Assembly (NCBI GenBank): GCA_947483645.1
Contig: CANKLS010000002.1
Span: forward strand, 1-60,265
Reading direction: 5' to 3'
DNA length: 60,265 bases
Source: Bradymonadales bacterium
GTDB lineage: Bacteria; Myxococcota; Bradymonadia; REDH01
The position numbers and the translations under genes are program-made. Shown piece after piece: positions 7,541-16,420 of this stretch. The stretch's first letter is position 1, and each line of letters starts with the position of its first letter. The notes below the pieces were generated by a model. That model saw only the letters and a list, made by a program, of their open reading frames with translations, was not told the DNA's origin and did no database searches.

Positions 7541-9403
7541 ATGGCTACGCGCAATTCCAACCAGCCGCCTGCAGAGAACGACCCTCTGCTCTCCGATGCC
7601 TTCTTTCAGCGGCCTTCTGCGATCTCCGCGCAACTCGCCGACCCAGGCGAGCGTCCGGCTGCGCCCGCTGTCGCCGCAGCGCTCGGCGTTCCGCCGGCAC
7701 CGCCATTGTCCGCCAAATCAGCCGCGATCCCGGCGCCGCTGCCCGGCATGTCGAGCCCCGGCCTCTCTGCCTTCGCGGCGCCTCGTCCGCCGCAGCCCGC
7801 CAACGTAACCGTCCAAGGATTCGCCTTTCCGGAGCCGCCCTCGTCGTCGAGCGCCTCCGCCGCCTCGGCACCTGTTGCGCCGCCGCCGGTCACCGCCACG
7901 GCTCTCTACACCGGTGCCTCGCTTGCGGTAACGCAGCCGCCAGCCACCGCGACAGCGCTCTACACGGGAGCATCGCTCGAGATAGCGCCACCGCCAGTCG
8001 CAGCATTGGGACTGCAGGCCGAGGGGAAGCCTGCAGCGACCGCCGCCGACTTCGACGACGCCCCAACGCGGATTGTCGGCTCTGCCTACACCCCGTCATC
8101 GAAATCGGCCCCGACCGTGCCTGTTGTTGTCCCATCGTCCGCGCCAGCGGCACCTGTGCTGCCGCCTCCGCCGGCCTCCCTGTTTGGCGACAATGACGCG
8201 AAGACCAACGTCTGGCAGGGCGGTGCAGCTGCCAAGCAGGGGTCGCCGAGCCACGGTGCGGGTGTTGCGACCCTTCAGCCGGCCAAGACCCTGACCGACG
8301 CGCCGCGCGCTGTGATCGTCGGCAGCCAGCCTGCGGAGCCCAGCCAGCGCGGCCTCGTGCTTGGACTGGCGCTCGCCCTCTCTGCGGCGCTCCTCCTCCT
8401 CATCTTCCTCGGCATAAAGTCTGCAGCGCCCAAGGGGCCCGAACTGCCCTCCGAGCCGCCTTCAGCGGCGGTGGCGGTCACGCCCACCGGCGGCATCACG
8501 GCCGCCATTTTCACGCAGCCCACCGGCGCCACGGTGACCCTCGATGGCCAGCCCGTCGCAGGCAGCACGCCCCTCTACATCCCGAACCTTCAGGTCGGCC
8601 AAGCCTACAAACTCTCCATCGCGCTCCCCGGCCACCAGACGCTCAACGACACCATCGTTGTCAAAGACGGTCAGCCCATCCAGCGCATGCTCACCCTCGT
8701 GCCCGCCGTGGGCAGCCTCACGGTGCTCTCGACCCCACCGGGTGCGGCAATCTCCGTCGACGGCGTCATGCGGGGCCTGTCCCCCGTAACCGTCGAAGGG
8801 ATCGACAGCTCGCGGCCCCACCCCGTCACCGCGACCTTGGGCGGCTATCAATCGGCGACCGTTGCGGCCACCTGGGGGCAGGGCGAGCCCAAGAGCAAGA
8901 CCATCTCATTGCCGCTCGCGCCGCTCGCCAAAGCCGATGCGCCTAAGGCGGTTGAGGCCCCGAAGCCTGCCTCGGCAAACGTCTTCGGCTCGCCCGTCAA
9001 CCCAGCAACCATCTCGAAGAAGCCGGCTGCCGCGCCTTCGGTTGCTGCTCCGCCCGTCAAGCGTCCCGCCGCGCCGGTAGTAGCTCCGCCCGTGCCGCAG
9101 CGTGAGCGCCCCTCCGCACCTGTGACGACACCCCCTGCACCCCTGCGTGAGCGGCCCTCGGCCCCCAACGCGGCGCCGGTGGCTGCCACCGGCAGCCTTA
9201 CGGTCCGTGCCATTCCCTACGGTCAGGTCTGGGTCGACGGCCGCATGGTCGCCTCCGAGACCCCGCTCAGCGCACTGCCGCTCCCCCCGGGAGACCATCG
9301 CGTCAAGGTCTACTTCGTCGAACCCCGCGCCTACTCCGAAGAGCGTGTCGTCCGCATCGAGCCCGGTCAGTCGGCCACCGCCAACTTCCGCTTCAAGCCC
9401 TAG
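7541..9403 (+). CDS. Membrane protein with cytoplasmic Ala/Pro-rich arm and PEGA domains
   Basis: 620 residues. Residues 1-270 are low-complexity Ala/Pro/Ser, with the stretch TALYTGASL occurring twice, 18 residues apart. One transmembrane helix covers about 271-292. After it come PEGA-type beta domains: one beginning near AAIFTQPTGATVTLDGQPV, a second at GSLTVLSTPPGAAISVDGV, a Pro-rich linker, and a third at the C-terminus (GSLTVRAIPYGQVWVDGR). PEGA domains are thought to act at the cell surface or envelope. A long disordered arm before one membrane helix is common in proteins working with Ser/Thr kinases, but no kinase is adjacent here. Its role is unknown. The stop overlaps the oppositely oriented sppA-like stop by 4 bp. 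Confidence 0.65.
   Translation: MATRNSNQPPAENDPLLSDAFFQRPSAISAQLADPGERPAAPAVAAALGVPPAPPLSAKSAAIPAPLPGMSSPGLSAFAAPRPPQPANVTVQGFAFPEPPSSSSASAASAPVAPPPVTATALYTGASLAVTQPPATATALYTGASLEIAPPPVAALGLQAEGKPAATAADFDDAPTRIVGSAYTPSSKSAPTVPVVVPSSAPAAPVLPPPPASLFGDNDAKTNVWQGGAAAKQGSPSHGAGVATLQPAKTLTDAPRAVIVGSQPAEPSQRGLVLGLALALSAALLLLIFLGIKSAAPKGPELPSEPPSAAVAVTPTGGITAAIFTQPTGATVTLDGQPVAGSTPLYIPNLQVGQAYKLSIALPGHQTLNDTIVVKDGQPIQRMLTLVPAVGSLTVLSTPPGAAISVDGVMRGLSPVTVEGIDSSRPHPVTATLGGYQSATVAATWGQGEPKSKTISLPLAPLAKADAPKAVEAPKPASANVFGSPVNPATISKKPAAAPSVAAPPVKRPAAPVVAPPVPQRERPSAPVTTPPAPLRERPSAPNAAPVAATGSLTVRAIPYGQVWVDGRMVASETPLSALPLPPGDHRVKVYFVEPRAYSEERVVRIEPGQSATANFRFKP
7898..7978 (+). repeat. Two in-frame copies of a 27-bp element in the PEGA gene
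   Basis: Copies at 7898-7924 and 7952-7978 both encode TALYTGASL; the start-to-start distance is 54 bp (18 codons). Third-position differences show the copies are old. Confidence 0.7.
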
Positions 9404-11844
9404 AGCTCCGGCAGCTGCCCATCGAAGTGCATCATCGGCGCCGCACTTCGCGCCGAGAGCAGCGGCCGCGCCAGCCGTAGCAGGCGGCCCAGCCCAAGTG
9501 CGTCGATGACTGCATCGGCGAGAGGTGCCGTTGGGGGCTCCGAGAGCGCTGTGTTCAGCCCGAGACCGGCGCTCAGCGAGAGGCCCTGCGGGCCTTCGGG
9601 AAGGTGGCGGAGGGGCGTCGTCGCGCCGTCCAGACCGAGCTGCTCCACGAGCGCGTTGCGTGCCCCCTCGAAGCCGGTGAGCGCATCCACAAGTCCCAAC
9701 TCCTTCGCTCGGCTCCCCGCATAGATGCGTCCGCCGGCGAGTTCTTCCGTAGCCTCCACCGTCAGCCCGCGCGACGTCGCAACGAGGCCGAGGAAGCGGT
9801 CGTAGGTCACATCGACACTCCGCTGCACCGCAGCCCGCTCCGCGTCGGACCAGGTATGCGGCCCGAGCAGGTCGGTCGTGCCGCCACGCTCGGTCCGAAC
9901 GGCATGGACGCCGAGCTGTCCAAAGAGTCCGTCGGCAGAGAAGGTGCCAGCGTAGACACCGATGCTGCCGGTCAAGGTTGTGGGGAGCGCATAGATGGGC
10001 ACGCCGAGGCTCGCGACGTAGTAGCCACCGGATGCAGCGACAGAGCCCAGACTGACGACGACCGGCTTCTTCGCCACCAGCGCCTTGAGTGCATGCGCCA
10101 TCTCGTCGCTCGCCCAGGCCGAGCCGCCGGGGCTGTCGATGCGGATGATCACACCGGCCACAGCATCGTCGTCTCGGAGCGCGTCGGCCGCCGCCACGAC
10201 CGTCGCAGTGTCGACCACTCCATCGCCTCCGAGGAGGTCCAGAGGTGAGGCTGCATCAACAATCTCACCCTCGATGTGGAGCACGCCGATCGCTGAATCC
10301 TGCATCCACCGATGCTGGCGTTCTTGCCGCCACGGGGCCTCGGCGGTCGAGAGGATCTGGCGCGAGAAGGTCTTCTCGAAGGCCGCCGCGACCTCGTCAT
10401 TGTAGCCGATCTCATTCACAAGCTCGGCTGTCTTGAGGTCGTCGGCCGTCACGGGCGCCGCTACGGCGAGCGCGCGCCATCGCTCCATGAGGGTGGCATC
10501 GCCCCGTCCGATGCCACGCACGAGCTCCTCCGAGACGGAGTCCAGATAGGCCTCATACTGCGCGCGTGCCTCCTCGGAGGGGCCGTTCTGCAGGTAGGTC
10601 TCTGGGCCGGCCTTGTGCGGCCCTGTGCGGACGAACTGCGCCTCGATGCCGGCCTTCTCCAGCAGCTCTGCGAGGTAATAGGAGGTACCGCCGACACCGG
10701 TCTTCAGGAGCTGGACGGTGGGAGAAGCCATAACCCAATCTGCGGCGCCGGCCAGATAGAGATCGATGAGGTTGGCAGTCTCGAGGTAGGCGACGACCTG
10801 CTTGCCCGCGGTACGCAACTCCTCGAGCGCGAGCCGGAGCTCGTAGGCCTGCGCGATGCCTCCCGAGCAGCCATTCAACTCGAGGTAGAGGCCTGTCACG
10901 CGAGGGTCGATGGCCGCCATCCGGACATCCTCGAGCAGCGCCGCAAACTCCCGGCCTCCTGTTGCAAAGAGCCCTGCGGCGGGCCGTTCGTCGAGCGGGC
11001 CGCTGAGGCGGATAACAACCAGTTTCGCTGCACCGAAGTCGGCCCCCGGCGCGCTCTCCGACGACAGCGCGAGCCGCTCGACCAGGCCGAATCCTTCGGC
11101 GTCTCCGGCCGCACCAAGCCCGATCTCTGCGCCGTCGAGCGCATACTCGGCGAAGAGCCCACCGCCGGCTGAACCCTGATCGTCGACGCTCGCGCTAAGC
11201 CGCAAAGCCAAGGCCCCGAACCGCCGCTGCAGGCCAAGCTCGGTCGCTGCAAAGCCGCCTTCATCATCGAGCCGAAGTGCGGTCTCGGCGCCCCAGACTC
11301 CGCCCGGGTCGCGCACTGCGAGGCCAATGCGTTGGTCTGCGCTCGCCCCCGCCCCATCCGTCTCGCTGCGCCCCACGTTGTAGCCGAGCGACAGCCACGA
11401 GGCTGGTCGAAGGCCTAGGCCTGCATCGAGGCGTGTCGATCGCTGCTCGGCCTCGGTCGCCCACAGCGGCAGTCCGCTGCGCTGGGCCGTGAGGCCAATC
11501 GAGAACCAGTCCATCGCGAGGCCTACGCCGTAGCCAGACCACCAGCGCTCTTCGAGGTCCTGTCGCAGCAGCAGGCCGCCGGCGAAGCCCTCGCTGCCGC
11601 CTGCGAGGCGCAGGTCCCAGGACTGGGCGGGTCGCTTCGCGTCGAGCTGTGTTGCGAGGCCAACGGAGAGCTCTCCGCCGCGGTAGAAGCCCAGCGCTCC
11701 GGGCTGGAGCGTGAGCGTGGAGCTGTCGCTGTCGAGCATCCGAAGCCTGCTGGAGGAAGGTTCTGCGGCGGTTGCGACAGGGCTGGCGAGCAGGGCGGCG
11801 GTCAGGGCCGCGGCGAGGAGTCGGAGCGAGGAGACTGGGTTCAC
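9400..11844 (-). CDS. sppA: SppA-type S49 peptidase with extra N-terminal beta-rich domain
   Basis: 814 residues. An N-terminal signal peptide (MNPVSSLRLLAAALTAALLA) replaces the usual simple membrane anchor. Residues ~30-265 are a beta-rich region of repeated short amphipathic strands (SVGLATQLDAKR; GYGVGLAMDWFSIGLTAQRS) resembling an outer-membrane barrel or porin-like fold. Two S49 units follow. The catalytic dyad is visible: Lys411 in TGPHKAGPETY and Ser605 in GSVAASGGYYVA. SppA proteases cut leftover signal peptides and membrane fragments. The combination would place the protease at or near the outer membrane, by inference. At over 800 residues it is longer than the usual ~600-residue double-domain SppA. 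Confidence 0.8.
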   Translation of the reverse strand: MNPVSSLRLLAAALTAALLASPVATAAEPSSSRLRMLDSDSSTLTLQPGALGFYRGGELSVGLATQLDAKRPAQSWDLRLAGGSEGFAGGLLLRQDLEERWWSGYGVGLAMDWFSIGLTAQRSGLPLWATEAEQRSTRLDAGLGLRPASWLSLGYNVGRSETDGAGASADQRIGLAVRDPGGVWGAETALRLDDEGGFAATELGLQRRFGALALRLSASVDDQGSAGGGLFAEYALDGAEIGLGAAGDAEGFGLVERLALSSESAPGADFGAAKLVVIRLSGPLDERPAAGLFATGGREFAALLEDVRMAAIDPRVTGLYLELNGCSGGIAQAYELRLALEELRTAGKQVVAYLETANLIDLYLAGAADWVMASPTVQLLKTGVGGTSYYLAELLEKAGIEAQFVRTGPHKAGPETYLQNGPSEEARAQYEAYLDSVSEELVRGIGRGDATLMERWRALAVAAPVTADDLKTAELVNEIGYNDEVAAAFEKTFSRQILSTAEAPWRQERQHRWMQDSAIGVLHIEGEIVDAASPLDLLGGDGVVDTATVVAAADALRDDDAVAGVIIRIDSPGGSAWASDEMAHALKALVAKKPVVVSLGSVAASGGYYVASLGVPIYALPTTLTGSIGVYAGTFSADGLFGQLGVHAVRTERGGTTDLLGPHTWSDAERAAVQRSVDVTYDRFLGLVATSRGLTVEATEELAGGRIYAGSRAKELGLVDALTGFEGARNALVEQLGLDGATTPLRHLPEGPQGLSLSAGLGLNTALSEPPTAPLADAVIDALGLGRLLRLARPLLSARSAAPMMHFDGQLPEL

Positions 11845-11853
11845 GAAGACTCC

Positions 11854-11885
11854 AAAAACGAAACGCGGCGACCGAGGCCGCCGCG
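11854..11885 (-). terminator. Rho-independent terminator after the 11924-12847 gene
   Basis: Minus strand: a 7-bp stem (CGCGGCG/CGCCGCG, 11864-11885) followed by TTTCGTTTTT. It separates the secreted-protein gene from the downstream sppA-like gene. Confidence 0.65.
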
Positions 11886-11923
11886 CGATTCATGAGGGGG
11901 AGAGCATGCGGAGCCCTTTCTGC

Positions 11924-12847
11924 CTAGCGGAGTTCCTCGGCCATGAGCGCCGTTGTCGTGCGGAGCAGGTTTTCCCACTGCGCCTGCGGGTAGGAGGCGG
12001 TCAGCGTCACGTCGCTGCCAGCGGCGGTCGCCTTCATGCTCTGGTACATGGTGTTCACACCGAGGGCCGCCATCTCCTTGGAGGCGGCACCGTCCGAGAA
12101 CTCCTTGGTGAGTTCCGCGGCCTTCGCCGTTGCGGAGGCGGCGCTGTCGAGCGTGGCGACAGCGTTCAGGGCAAGGCCCGAGCCGATGTCGAAGGTGCCG
12201 CGCATGCTGCGGAAGGTCTTGAGTTCGGCGCGGCGGGCCTGAAGGCGGGTCGAAACCGAGGCGGCGAACCAGATCTCTTGGTTGCGATCGACGCGGCTGA
12301 TGGAACTCGCCAGAGCGGAGATGCGCGAACCGCCTGCGCTGGTCGCGGCTGCGGCTCCCTTCACCGAAGCTACCAGCGCCGCCTTGGCTCCAATGAGGAG
12401 GGTGGTGTCGTTGGCGAAGGTCGCGGCCTCGCGGTCGCCGACCACCCAGCAGGTCACGCCGTCGATGACCTCCTTCTTGATCTCCTTCTGGAGGGCGAAC
12501 TCGCTCTCCATCTTCTTGCGGTCGAAGCGGCCCTCCATCGCAACGAAGAGCTGCGGGTCGTTCTCGTTCGCATCGATGTTGGTGAGCATCACGGTGTCGA
12601 AGGCGTTGAGGTCGGGGAAGCCGAGCTTCTTGATGCTGGCATTGTACTTGGGCGTGCCCTTGAAGGCGTTGAGCGCGATGGCGTAACCGCGGGTGGCACG
12701 GAGCGTGGCGGTGTTCACATTCACAATGAGGCGGGTGCTGCTCGGCACATACTTCAGCAGTGCCTCGCCGTTGCCAGCCCAAGCGGGTGCCGCGCCCATG
12801 CAGAGAAGAAGAACCACGAGGAGACGGGATACTAGGGAACGGTTCAT
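11924..12847 (-). CDS. Secreted protein of unknown function
   Basis: 307 residues. A clear Sec signal peptide (LLVVLLLCMGAAPAWAG) is followed by a mature protein starting ALLKYVPSSTRLIVNVN, with two similar halves in which a beta-strand region predicts a value-like or binding fold. No Cys pairs, metal motifs or enzyme signatures were found. The opening (a short YVP-type strand then IVNVNTATLR) is like DUF3352-type exported proteins, but this is only a resemblance. It has its own terminator and shares a divergent regulatory region with phosphofructokinase. Confidence 0.6.
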   Translation of the reverse strand: MNRSLVSRLLVVLLLCMGAAPAWAGNGEALLKYVPSSTRLIVNVNTATLRATRGYAIALNAFKGTPKYNASIKKLGFPDLNAFDTVMLTNIDANENDPQLFVAMEGRFDRKKMESEFALQKEIKKEVIDGVTCWVVGDREAATFANDTTLLIGAKAALVASVKGAAAATSAGGSRISALASSISRVDRNQEIWFAASVSTRLQARRAELKTFRSMRGTFDIGSGLALNAVATLDSAASATAKAAELTKEFSDGAASKEMAALGVNTMYQSMKATAAGSDVTLTASYPQAQWENLLRTTTALMAEELR

Positions 12848-12918
12848 GGACGCACTCGTGAGTCGAGGGAGTAGGAATGCAAGCGGCCTTGCACGGCGCT
12901 GGTGACGACCCTCCGGAG

Positions 12919-12963
12919 CCGTTATTCAGCAGAGTGTGCAATTGCGCAAAACGAAGATAACTA
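12919..12963. promoter_or_regulatory. Shared divergent control region with 14-bp palindrome
   Basis: A near-perfect palindrome at 12935-12948 (TGTGCAATTGCGCA, one mismatched pair) sits between two outward -10-like hexamers: TAACTA at 12958-12963 for pfk and TAACGG (read on minus, 12919-12924) for the secreted protein. It takes the -35 place of both, which suggests an operator or activator site. Confidence 0.4.
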
Positions 12964-13003
12964 CCCGCCTTTGCCTCAGTGTTCAAGTAAGCAGGAGCCT
13001 GCA

Positions 13004-14074
13004 ATGCGAATCGCGATCACAACGGGCGGCGGAGACTGCCCAGGACTCAACGCCGTCATCCGTGGTGCCGTCCGCACCGCCGTCGCCAAGTATGGCTGGT
13101 CGGTCTTTGGCATCGAGGACGGCCTCCAAGGGCTCCTCCGTCCTGAGCCCCTCCGACCGCTCACCCCCGCCTCCGTGCGTGGAATTCTCCCTCGCGGCGG
13201 CACCATCTTGGGGACCACCAACCGCGGCAATCCCTTCGGTGTCGCCAGCGGTGAGCTCGGACAGGAAGACATTCCCGGCAAGATGATCGCTCGCCTCGAG
13301 GCGGAGGGCATCGACGCTGTCATTTTCGTCGGTGGCGACGGCACGCAGACAATCGCGCAGCGCTTCCGCGAGCGGGGCCTCAAGGTCATTGGCGTTCCGA
13401 AGACCATCGACAACGACCTCGACGCCACCGACTACACCTTCGGCTTCGACACGGCGGTCGGCATCGCCATGGAGGCCGTCGACCGCCTGCACACCACCGC
13501 CGAGAGCCACGACCGGGTCATGGTGCTCGAGGTGATGGGCCGCCACGCCGGATGGATTGCACTGCATGCCGGCATCTCCGGCGGCGCCCATGTCATCTTG
13601 CTTCCGGAGATTCCGTATTCCTTCGATGCCGTGCTTGCGAAGATCCGCGAGCGGCAGCGCAACGGCCTCTCCTTCTCGGTCGTGGTGGTCTCCGAGGGTG
13701 CCTACCCCGCGGGTGAGGCGCCCTCCTTCCGTTCCCACCCTGGCAAGAGCACGAATGCACGTCTGGGAGGCGCAGCCGAACAGCTGGTGGAGCGGATCGA
13801 GCGCGAGACCGATTTTGAGGCCCGCGCGACGGTGCTTGGTCACATCCAGCGCGGTGGGTCGCCCTCGCACTTCGACCGGCTGCTCGGCACCCGCTTCGGA
13901 TACCATGCGGTGGAGCTGGCGGCGGCCCAAAAGTTCGGCCGCATGGTCTGCCTTCGCGGTACGGAGATCGGCGATGTCGACCTGCTCGATGCGATGGGGC
14001 AGAACAAGCAGGTTGATCCGCACGGCCAGATTTGCAGCGCAGCGCGGGCGATCGGTATCTGCCTCGGCGACTGA
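13004..14074 (+). CDS. pfkA: Phosphofructokinase (mixed ATP/PPi group)
   Basis: 356 residues. It phosphorylates fructose 6-phosphate in glycolysis, or does so reversibly if pyrophosphate-dependent. Motifs: GGGDCPGLNAVIRG (phosphoryl-donor loop), GGDGT at 110-114, and PKTIDND at 132-138 with catalytic Asp136. Relative to E. coli PfkA, Gly113 matches the ATP-type Gly104, but Lys133 replaces Gly124, as in PPi-type enzymes. This places it in the mixed-donor clade, so donor choice cannot be read from sequence alone. The start at 13004 follows a CAGGAG ribosome site; the frame opens 34 codons earlier, but that stretch covers the promoter region. Confidence 0.9.
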   Translation: MRIAITTGGGDCPGLNAVIRGAVRTAVAKYGWSVFGIEDGLQGLLRPEPLRPLTPASVRGILPRGGTILGTTNRGNPFGVASGELGQEDIPGKMIARLEAEGIDAVIFVGGDGTQTIAQRFRERGLKVIGVPKTIDNDLDATDYTFGFDTAVGIAMEAVDRLHTTAESHDRVMVLEVMGRHAGWIALHAGISGGAHVILLPEIPYSFDAVLAKIRERQRNGLSFSVVVVSEGAYPAGEAPSFRSHPGKSTNARLGGAAEQLVERIERETDFEARATVLGHIQRGGSPSHFDRLLGTRFGYHAVELAAAQKFGRMVCLRGTEIGDVDLLDAMGQNKQVDPHGQICSAARAIGICLGD

Positions 14075-14081
14075 GTCGGAG

Positions 14082-16133
14082 CTATGCCGCGGCCTTGACC
14101 CGAGCGGCGGAGGCGACCCGGTTCCGGCCGGCCCGTTTGGCGTCGTAGAGCGCGGCGTCTGCGGCCTCGATGAAGGCGAGCAGCGTATCGGTTCCCGGCC
14201 CGATGGTTGCGACGCCGAGCGAGATGGTGGCGCGGAACTGCGTCTGATCGGCGGTGAACTCGAGGGCCGCGACGGCTTGGCGGAGGCGCTCTGCGGTTAC
14301 GAGCGCTTGGGCGTGGTCGGTCTCTTCGAGGAGGATGGCAAACTCTTCGCCGCCGTAGCGGGCGCCCAGGTCGATGCGGCGAAGGCAGGCGCGGAGGGTG
14401 ACCGCAGCGGAGCGGATGACATCGTCGCCGACAGCGTGGCCGTAGTTGTCGTTGATGCGCTTGAAGTGGTCGATGTCGCACATAATGAGAGACATGGGCC
14501 GGTCGGTGCGGCGGGCGCGCTCAAAGGCCTCGGCACCGCGCTCCTTGAAGGTGCGGTGGTTGAGCAGACCAGTCATGCCGTCGGTGGTCGCGCGGTGCAC
14601 CATCTGCGCGTAGGCAAGGGCGTTGGAGAGGGCGGCGGAGACATAGGTGATGACGGCGCGGAGCCTGTCGCGGGTGGCTACATCGAAGGCCTCCGCCGTC
14701 CCGCTCGCGACGGTGCAGGTGCCGATGGGTCGGTGGCCGATCTCGAGGGGGAAGATGAGGATGCTCTCTGCGCGCGGCACCATGTAGTCGCGGCCGAAGA
14801 CGGGCGTGTCGCTGTTCTCGAGCCGTCCGCTATAGGGCAGGATATGGCGGCGGCGAAGCGCGAGGGGTGCGAGGCTGCCGTCGTCGGCGAACTCGTGGTC
14901 CACCAATCCGACGGCATCGGGGCCGGTCGCGCGGAGCACAACATGGCGCTCTGCGTCTTCGTCGAACCGGGTGATGACAAAGGTCTCGACCGGTGCGGTC
15001 CGCTTGATGAGGCGCTCGGCGATGGTGCAGACCTCGTCGGTGGTGAGAGCGCTGTTGAGGGCGTCTGCGGCCTCGTAGAGCAACGTTGCCTCGCGCCGCG
15101 AGCGGGCAGCGTCGACGAGCAGCCGCTCGGTGTGCATCGTGCTCACGACGTTGGTCGCGGCCGCCTTGAGTGCGTGCAGGTCGATGTCGTCAAAGGGTGC
15201 CAGGGTTGCGGCGCGGTCGGCCACCAGGAAGCCTACGAGCATCCCCTCTTCGTAGATACCGCAGCCGGCAATGTGGGCGCGTTCTGGGGTGGAGGTGTAC
15301 CAGGGGAGTTCAAGCTCCTCGCCGCTGCGGTCGCTCAGCAGAAGGCCAGCTGGTTGCTGGTGCAGAACGGCCAGGATGCCCTCGCGGTCGCCGAAGGGTC
15401 CGTGCGTCAGCCCCTTCTCAGAGGTCTCCGCTGCGCGGACCGAGGCGGAGCGATCGCGGGAGTCGAGCCAGATGACAACGACCGTGCGACCGCGCATCGC
15501 TGCACGCAGCACCGAGAGGCTCCGGTCGACCGACTCTCGGACCATCCGGCTCGCGTCCCGCATGAGGCGACCGTCGTCATCTTCCATGACCGAAGCGGTG
15601 GAGCGGGAGGCCTTCAGCCAGCTCCGGTCTCGGCTCGATGGCGCGCGCGGCGCAGCCCCCGTGCCCTGCACGGCCCGATAACGCGAGGCGAGCAGCAGTC
15701 CGCCTGAGGCCGCGAACAGCGCGCTGATCCGGCTGGTCCAGTCTGTATCGGGTGTGCCGAGGAGGATGGCGGCGATGGAGGAGATGGCAAAGCAGCGGAG
15801 CAGCGGCCCGGAGAGCAGTGCGCCGGCGAGGCAGAGCGGCCCGACTGCCAGCCAGGGTGCGATGGCTGGCTGTACCAGCTCAGCGCCCAGAAGCCCGGCG
15901 ACGCCAAGCCCTGACAGGAGGCCCAGCGCAGCGGATCGTGCCGGCAGCGTCCGCTCGCGGCTGGAGGTGTCGCGCTGAGCGAAGGCGACGGCGCATATAG
16001 AAAGCAGGAGCGCGACGGCCGCGCCGAGGGGAGAGCGCTGGAGAAGAAAATAGAGAGCGCCCATTCCGCCGAGGAGCATCGGGCTCCACCAGCGCAGGTC
16101 GCGCGCCGTCCAGCGGCCAGGCAGGGATTTCAC
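14082..16133 (-). CDS. Membrane-anchored diguanylate cyclase (GAF-GGDEF)
   Basis: 683 residues, GTG start. About the first 110 residues form several hydrophobic membrane helices. Two GAF-like sensor regions follow (the second near EAADALNSALTTDEVCTIAE), then a C-terminal GGDEF domain with an active GGEEF signature at 594-598 and an RxxD inhibitory site (RRID, 585-588) five residues before it. It should make cyclic di-GMP and be product-inhibited. The ligand of the sensor part is unknown. The start codon overlaps the stop of the FtsB-like gene by 4 bp (GTGA), so the two proteins are translated together, an unusual link between c-di-GMP and division. Confidence 0.85.
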   Translation of the reverse strand: MKSLPGRWTARDLRWWSPMLLGGMGALYFLLQRSPLGAAVALLLSICAVAFAQRDTSSRERTLPARSAALGLLSGLGVAGLLGAELVQPAIAPWLAVGPLCLAGALLSGPLLRCFAISSIAAILLGTPDTDWTSRISALFAASGGLLLASRYRAVQGTGAAPRAPSSRDRSWLKASRSTASVMEDDDGRLMRDASRMVRESVDRSLSVLRAAMRGRTVVVIWLDSRDRSASVRAAETSEKGLTHGPFGDREGILAVLHQQPAGLLLSDRSGEELELPWYTSTPERAHIAGCGIYEEGMLVGFLVADRAATLAPFDDIDLHALKAAATNVVSTMHTERLLVDAARSRREATLLYEAADALNSALTTDEVCTIAERLIKRTAPVETFVITRFDEDAERHVVLRATGPDAVGLVDHEFADDGSLAPLALRRRHILPYSGRLENSDTPVFGRDYMVPRAESILIFPLEIGHRPIGTCTVASGTAEAFDVATRDRLRAVITYVSAALSNALAYAQMVHRATTDGMTGLLNHRTFKERGAEAFERARRTDRPMSLIMCDIDHFKRINDNYGHAVGDDVIRSAAVTLRACLRRIDLGARYGGEEFAILLEETDHAQALVTAERLRQAVAALEFTADQTQFRATISLGVATIGPGTDTLLAFIEAADAALYDAKRAGRNRVASAARVKAAA

Positions 16134-16420
16134 CGCGTCGGCTCAGGGAAGAGCAGCACCTGCTCGTCGGCGCGGACGAAGCTGAATTCGGTGCGGGCGC
16201 GGTAGGCAATGGCTGCCGGATCGCCGGAGGCTGCATCGAGCTGACGGAGTTTCCGGAGGTTCTCCTCCTGGAGCGCGCGGGCACGCTCAGAGGCAATGGC
16301 GATGCGGCGCTCCATCTCCGCGTGGCGCTCACGACCGGGGTGCTCGTGAACAAATCGCGCCGCAAACAGCACGACGAGTGCGAGGAAGACGGAGATGACG
16401 ATGCGGTGGGTAGTGGGCAT
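16130..16420 (-). CDS. FtsB/DivIC-like septum formation initiator
   Basis: 96 residues: a short cytoplasmic start, one transmembrane helix (IVISVFLALVVLFAARFV), then a coiled-coil with Arg/Glu/Leu heptads (ERARALQEENLRKLRQLD) and the family tail around YRARTEFSFVRADEQVLLF. Proteins of this type form the FtsQLB division complex. The size and plan fit; the C-terminal tail is the recognisable part. It is first in a two-gene unit with the diguanylate cyclase. Confidence 0.8.
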   Translation of the reverse strand: MPTTHRIVISVFLALVVLFAARFVHEHPGRERHAEMERRIAIASERARALQEENLRKLRQLDAASGDPAAIAYRARTEFSFVRADEQVLLFPEPTR

